Shown here piece by piece: positions 8,036-11,103 of a DNA stretch of 11,103 nt. The stretch is taken from the NCBI GenBank assembly GCA_027579435.1, contig JANBPK010000670.1:1-11103 (forward strand), in the 5' to 3' direction. Both the position numbers and the translations under genes were made by a program. A model generated the notes under the pieces. The model did not search any database, was not told the DNA's origin, and saw nothing but the letters and a program-made list of their open reading frames with translations. Source of the stretch: Candolleomyces eurysporus. Taxonomy: Eukaryota; Basidiomycota; Agaricomycetes; Agaricales; Psathyrellaceae. The stretch's first letter is position 1; every line of letters starts with the position of its first letter.

Positions 8036-8868
8036 GGAAAGGGTTCTCCGCCTGAAGTGAATAAGGTTCGATGTCGCGAGTCACAGTCCCGAGCAGATTA
8101 ATTGATACCCTTGGCCATAGTAGCGCATGTCCGCCTCGTGGATTGCTGCATGCTGTGTAGGGCTCTATTGGGCTCATTTCGGACGTCAATTCGACCAAGC
8201 TGAGAACATCTAAGCTACGCCTAAGAATCACCATGTTCACTCTTCCGGTGGAATGAAGGTGCTGGTAGCAAGAGGCTTGATGACTGGTCAATATAAATAT
8301 ACGGGGAAACTATGGGAGTAGTATTAGACACCCAAGGCTCGAGAACGGGAGCTTCCAAGTTCGTGTCTGTCACCTGCAGGCCTATCAACGTACGCAACCA
8401 TACAAATGGGCAACAGCTACCTTTTCAGTCGGACCTCATGTTCAGTCATCAAACGATGGTAACATGTCGACTGACAGTCGGAATATCATTATGGCAGAAT
8501 CTATTGTTAAATGAGTGCCCAAACTCACTTGAGCCAGACGATTTGAATCAACACCCCTGCTAGACGTTAGGGCCGCACTCGCCCAAACGAGAGAATAGGT
8601 ACTGCCCTCGATCATCCCTAAGCAAGCTCCAAACACTATCTGTAGTTTGCTCTCTCATTCATCGACGCGCCCGTCCGAGCATGTAAATAGAATTGGATAG
8701 ATGGATGAACTGGTATTGAATACTAGGGATGGTCAGATCTTTGACGTCAACCTATGCATACAACCATGATAAGATGCCTTTACATTCAATGAATACAGGT
8801 AAGCGATCAAGATCCATTGAATAGCCCCGAGATAAGGACTGAGTGACTTGTTTTCTGGGTGGAGGTAG
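8036..8868. other. Upstream intergenic region, nothing identified
   Basis: No frame on either strand has family resemblance or consistent splice structure. Short frames of 60-95 codons are what is expected by chance. TATAAATATA occurs at about 8291-8300, but no gene starts at a fitting distance. It probably contains the wider promoter of the DUF2235/WD40 gene. Confidence 0.4.
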
Positions 8869-9327
8869 TCAGGAAATGAATGTACGACATCCTCGTGAAG
8901 CGTAGGGCTTGAGGAAAACCCGGCACGTTTCCAGAAGAAGATCAACTGGAAGGGACAGAGCAACCACCCTTTGTTTGAGTTCCAAAGAGCTGAGTACAAT
9001 AAACTCTTCAAACGGACTGCCCGGAGCAATCAAGTTCGCGATGGCGTCAACCTGCTTAACTGTTGAGATTTGAGCCAGTAAAGCGAACAGAACGACAAAA
9101 CGCACAAGTTGATATCTTCCTGCGCACTCGAACATGCAGCGTTCAGCTATCACGAACATTGAATTCGCTCGTGTTAGGTCCACCTTCTGATCATCTTCTC
9201 CCCAGGACAAGAGAGACGCCGAGGGAGGATTCACGACAAAATGCAAGCTGGAAGGGAGACATTCAGCCAATCCCGAGTCGCCCAACTTCCTGACCTCCCT
9301 GTCCCGTATTGTCCGTACCTTAACCAT
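8869..9327 (-). other. Open frame of 152 codons, doubtful gene
   Basis: An uninterrupted frame starts MVKVRTIRDREVRKLGD and ends at a TGA. It has one hydrophobic stretch (LVRFVVLFALLAQIS) in the middle. Its first 42 or so codons lie within the 178-bp repeat shared with 2720-2897, where the same frame has two stops. Mismatches between the copies fall about evenly on the three codon positions by hand count, so this frame is not under visible selection. An acceptor-like CCCTTCCAG inside it suggests that the ancestral gene was spliced differently. I do not recognise a family, and it is more likely a relic than a working gene. Confidence 0.2.
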
Positions 9328-9381
9328 CCGGGTTTTCGTCCAATGTCGAGAAAAGAGAACGAAACTTCGCTTTCACGTCAA
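9204..9381 (-). pseudogene. Copy B of the dispersed 178-bp gene fragment, inverted
   Basis: The sequence aligns gap-free to the reverse complement of 2720-2897, with about 31 mismatches by hand count. Positions 9325-9363 are identical in both copies. In the frame that looks coding in the other copy, this one reads FDVKAKFRSLFSTLDENPDG and then stops. A donor-like GTACGG and an acceptor CCCTTCCAG flank the diverged part, which fits an exon end, a 71-bp intron and the next exon start of a lost gene. Confidence 0.5.
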
Positions 9382-9499
9382 ATGGTAGGCCCTGAGAGAA
9401 CGAAGCTTACGGAAATCTGTCCATCGCGTTGAATAGTCGCTAGCTGCGAGTCCACATCCATATATCTTGTCTGCTGAAACTCCCATTCACGATATCAGA

Positions 9500-9900
9500 T
9501 CGATCATTTATATATTCAATGTTCGGGTATTTTAGACCTGACGCGATGAGTTAGAGCCGTGACAATCCGGAAGCCCAGGAAGGGAGGAGTACACATACAT
9601 AGGACTGTGGTGCCAAGTGTGTGCTTGGAAGAGATGCCAGCGCTATATTGACTGGGTGCGTGTAGAGCTGTCAATGGAAGGAGTGTTCGATAACAAATCA
9701 CGGATATAGTTGGTGCTGATTGAGGTTGGAGTCAGGAAAGAGAATTTGACGCACCAAATTTGCGCTGGGGCAGAATTGAGGGTTCTTCTGCACGCTGTAA
9801 TCAGTTAGCCAACTTGAGTGAGTGTTGCCCACAAAATATCCCTTGAAGTGAAGAAAAGGTGAAGCAATGCAGGGTTAGAATTTCGATGAACAGAAGTGGA
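9500..9900 (-). other. Intron-like signals without a coding chain
   Basis: On the minus strand there is a credible intron of about 61 bp: donor GTATGTGTAC near 9596, branch-like CTCTAAC, acceptor GCGTCAG near 9536. A second acceptor (CTAACTGATTACAG-like, ending GTGCAG) lies near 9790, followed by a donor GTGCGT near 9754. Exons between them would be very short, and no long frame joins them. A decayed or non-coding spliced transcription unit is possible; so is chance. Confidence 0.15.
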
Positions 9901-10204
9901 GACAGCAGTTCAAAGTGCAGCGCCAAAGATGAAAAATGAAAGCTGGGGAGGACCCAGAGTCAGTGCAGAAGCGAAACAATGGGCACAAAACCCAGTCAGA
10001 TCGCACGAATGCAAAAAAGAAGCGATGGAAGAAAAGATGGTCAATTGGTGTCCGTTGAGTTTTACATGATCGAGTGATGAAGCGCAAGTCAAAGGCCTCG
10101 ACCTATCCCTGAAAACCCCAGATGGGCGTACGCTCCACTGGAAGTCGAGGAAAAGGAAAAATTTTGGGTGAACGAGTCTGGGCGTTGACAATGGAGAGAG
10201 TTGT
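9901..10204. other. Intergenic stretch, nothing identified
   Basis: No supported gene is present. A long minus-strand frame crosses this stretch from the pseudogene at 10205-10565, but it is only the run-on of one of that pseudogene's frames and has no features of its own. Confidence 0.4.
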
Positions 10205-10565
10205 TTTGAAGGCGGAGGTGGTTGGGTATATGACGGTTTAATACCCCTATTGGCCAATTGGGAGAATTTTATCCTCGCCGGCGCTGCTGGTACGGGTGGG
10301 GCTTCGGAAAAATTCAGCGGGGCGTTCCGCTCCTCCTGTAGTATTCTTTCCGTTCTTCCTGCTTGGCGAGTTCGCCCTTGAGTACCTCCAGGAATCGTGC
10401 GTTCGAGAGGGCTGGAGCAGTGTGGCAAGCAAAGTGGGGTTGGTCGCTGGAGCACAGGACGAGGCCACACGAGAGGTAGAGCAGGGGGACACTGATAGAG
10501 GGTTGGCGCGACCTAGCGGTCAATTGCAAGGATAACCTATCGAGGTTTCTGGATGTAAAATCTCG
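10205..10565 (-). pseudogene. TRIP4/Rqt4-like pseudogene fragment 2
   Basis: Minus-strand order is: intron-equivalent sequence ending GACCGCTAG; finger LSCGLVLCSSDQPHFAC; LSNARFLEVLKGELAKQEER for the helix; DKILPIGQ for HKVLSIGG; then a frame change and SYTQPPPPSK for SSYTQSPTPS. Exon 1 is missing. One zinc ligand of the first CxxC is replaced by Tyr, and the final CPHC is disrupted by a deletion (HFACHTAP). Several frame changes are needed to follow the similarity. The fragment stands directly before the duplicated 3' flank of the WD40 gene and has the same orientation as the other two TRIP4-like sequences. Confidence 0.8.
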
Positions 10566-10629
10566 CGCATAAGGATGCTTGCTTGGATTCTTCGAAGAAT
10601 GCATAAACAGGTCCATTCAAACTCTTCCA

Positions 10630-10655
10630 CACTCATAGGATACACTCATAGGATA
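10630..10655. repeat. 13-bp perfect tandem duplication
   Basis: CACTCATAGGATA occurs twice back to back. The equivalent place in the left copy of the flank (near 4129-4145) has a single related stretch (TACTCACATGGTACAG), so the duplication is specific to this copy. Confidence 0.85.
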
Positions 10656-10787
10656 CATTTCATGAGGGTTGGATGCGTCAATGATTTTACGAACGATCAT
10701 TTGTACGGTGCGTTGTCATCTGAGCTCGCTCTTCAAAGGATACAGGATGATATTTACTAGTAGTCATCAGGAAACGTGCAAATTACT

Positions 10788-10991
10788 TTTCCTCTTTTAG
10801 AAGCGCTCTCAGGCGCCCTCAAGCTAAAAAAAGCTAGGAAGTCAAAAGCTGACAAGTTCACGTCAGTTTTAGCAAAAAGCTAGGCCAAATTTGGCAGGGA
10901 CAATGGCCGGAAAAAGCTTAAAAGTGACAAAAAGCCCAAATTTAAAGTTTAGGTTTACTGATGGCCTAGGGTACTATAGAAGAGAAACCTT
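10788..10991. mobile_element. 204-bp AT-rich insertion, possible small non-autonomous element
   Basis: The insertion is absent from the homologous left flank, where CAAATTCT is followed directly by GAACGCGC. It contains repeated A-tract/AGCT motifs: AAAAAAAGCTAGG, CAAAAGCTGAC, CAAAAAGCTAGGCC, GAAAAAGCTTA and CAAAAAGCCC. The ends show a weak inverted similarity: TTTCCTCTTTTAG at the left, and on the other strand TTTCTCTTCTATAG at the right. No clear target-site duplication and no coding capacity were found. It may be a MITE-like element, or ancestral DNA lost from the other copy. Confidence 0.35.
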
Positions 10992-11083
10992 GAACGCGCT
11001 CAAAACTGTGAAAAAATTACGGATTGATAAAGCATAGAGGTAAAGAAGTCAAAGAAAGGAATGGCGTAGGAAGAACCTTGTTA

Positions 11084-11103
11084 TCAGACCAATATCCCTT
11101 CTG
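11084..11103 (-). CDS. Last codons of a second WD40 (probably DUF2235/WD40) gene, partial
   Basis: Read on the minus strand, the edge gives (G)CA GAA GGG ATA TTG GTC TGA, i.e. Ala-Glu-Gly-Ile-Leu-Val-stop. The corresponding end of the complete gene is Ala-Glu-Arg-Val-Leu-Val-stop. The stop is conserved and embedded in the shared 3' flank. Only a handful of codons are present, so the identity rests on homology of the flank. Whether the paralog is intact cannot be seen. Confidence 0.55.

Larger units (their letters stand above)
10585..11103 (-). repeat. Second copy of the WD40-gene 3' flank
   Basis: This is colinear with 4078-4361 from the CTTCGAAGA/ATAAACAGGTCC end to the stop codon and final codons of the WD40 gene. 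It is interrupted by a 204-bp insertion at 10788-10991. The copies can be aligned right up to the window edge, so the duplication continues beyond it. Confidence 0.85.

Noticed and set aside
9910..10470. 186-codon minus-strand frame as a new gene
   Set aside because: Its first half is one frame of the TRIP4-like pseudogene and its second half has no family features.
10821..10940. CRISPR-like or regularly spaced repeat made of AAAAAGCT motifs
   Set aside because: Spacing between the motifs is irregular (about 10, 15, 31 and 37 bp) and the context is a eukaryotic nuclear genome.
1..11103. tRNA or rRNA genes
   Set aside because: No cloverleaf with A/B box consensus or rRNA core sequence was noticed by eye on either strand; a covariance-model scan would be needed to exclude a divergent one.

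Overview
The window looks like nuclear DNA of a filamentous basidiomycete, probably Agaricomycotina. Introns are short (48-65 bp) with GT-AG ends, intergenic DNA is compact, and one gene carries the highly regular 'GEPL-GHTD' WD40 repeats common in mushroom-forming fungi and their relatives. Species cannot be fixed from sequence alone. Two ambiguous bases (67 and 724) suggest a draft assembly.

Layout. Positions 1-1741 hold two ordinary minus-strand genes. The first is the 5' part of a TRIP4/Rqt4-family C2HC5 zinc-finger gene, involved in collided-ribosome rescue. It runs off the left edge and has an apparent frameshift at an N in a G/C homopolymer. The second is an intronless 281-residue protein with a Cys/His-rich C-terminus whose ligand order resembles CHORD; it has a good TATA box. 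Positions 1742-4077 hold no intact gene I can name. They contain a decayed fragment of an unrecognised gene (2639-2898), a decayed antisense copy of the TRIP4/Rqt4-like gene (2900-3310) and one isolated exon-like stretch (3395-3612).

The centrepiece is a 13-exon minus-strand gene at 7943-4342. Splicing 12 introns by hand gives an open frame of 2922 nt, or 973 residues. It carries an N-terminal DUF2235 alpha/beta-hydrolase (Tle1-like phospholipase family), a linker of about 200 residues with no visible NTPase motif, and a C-terminal seven-unit WD40 propeller. The layout of enzyme, linker and repeat sensor resembles fungal NLR-like proteins without the NACHT/NB-ARC switch. A self-recognition or defence role is inference.

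Positions 8036-10200 are mostly gene-free relics, including an inverted 178-bp copy of the left-hand fragment. At the right end the left-hand arrangement recurs: a TRIP4-like pseudogene (10205-10565), then a copy of the 3' flank of the WD40 gene (10585-11103), then the last codons of what should be a second DUF2235/WD40 paralog just beyond the window. This points to a tandemly duplicated locus with a unit of about 7 kb, decorated with degenerate TRIP4 fragments and a 204-bp AT-rich insertion.
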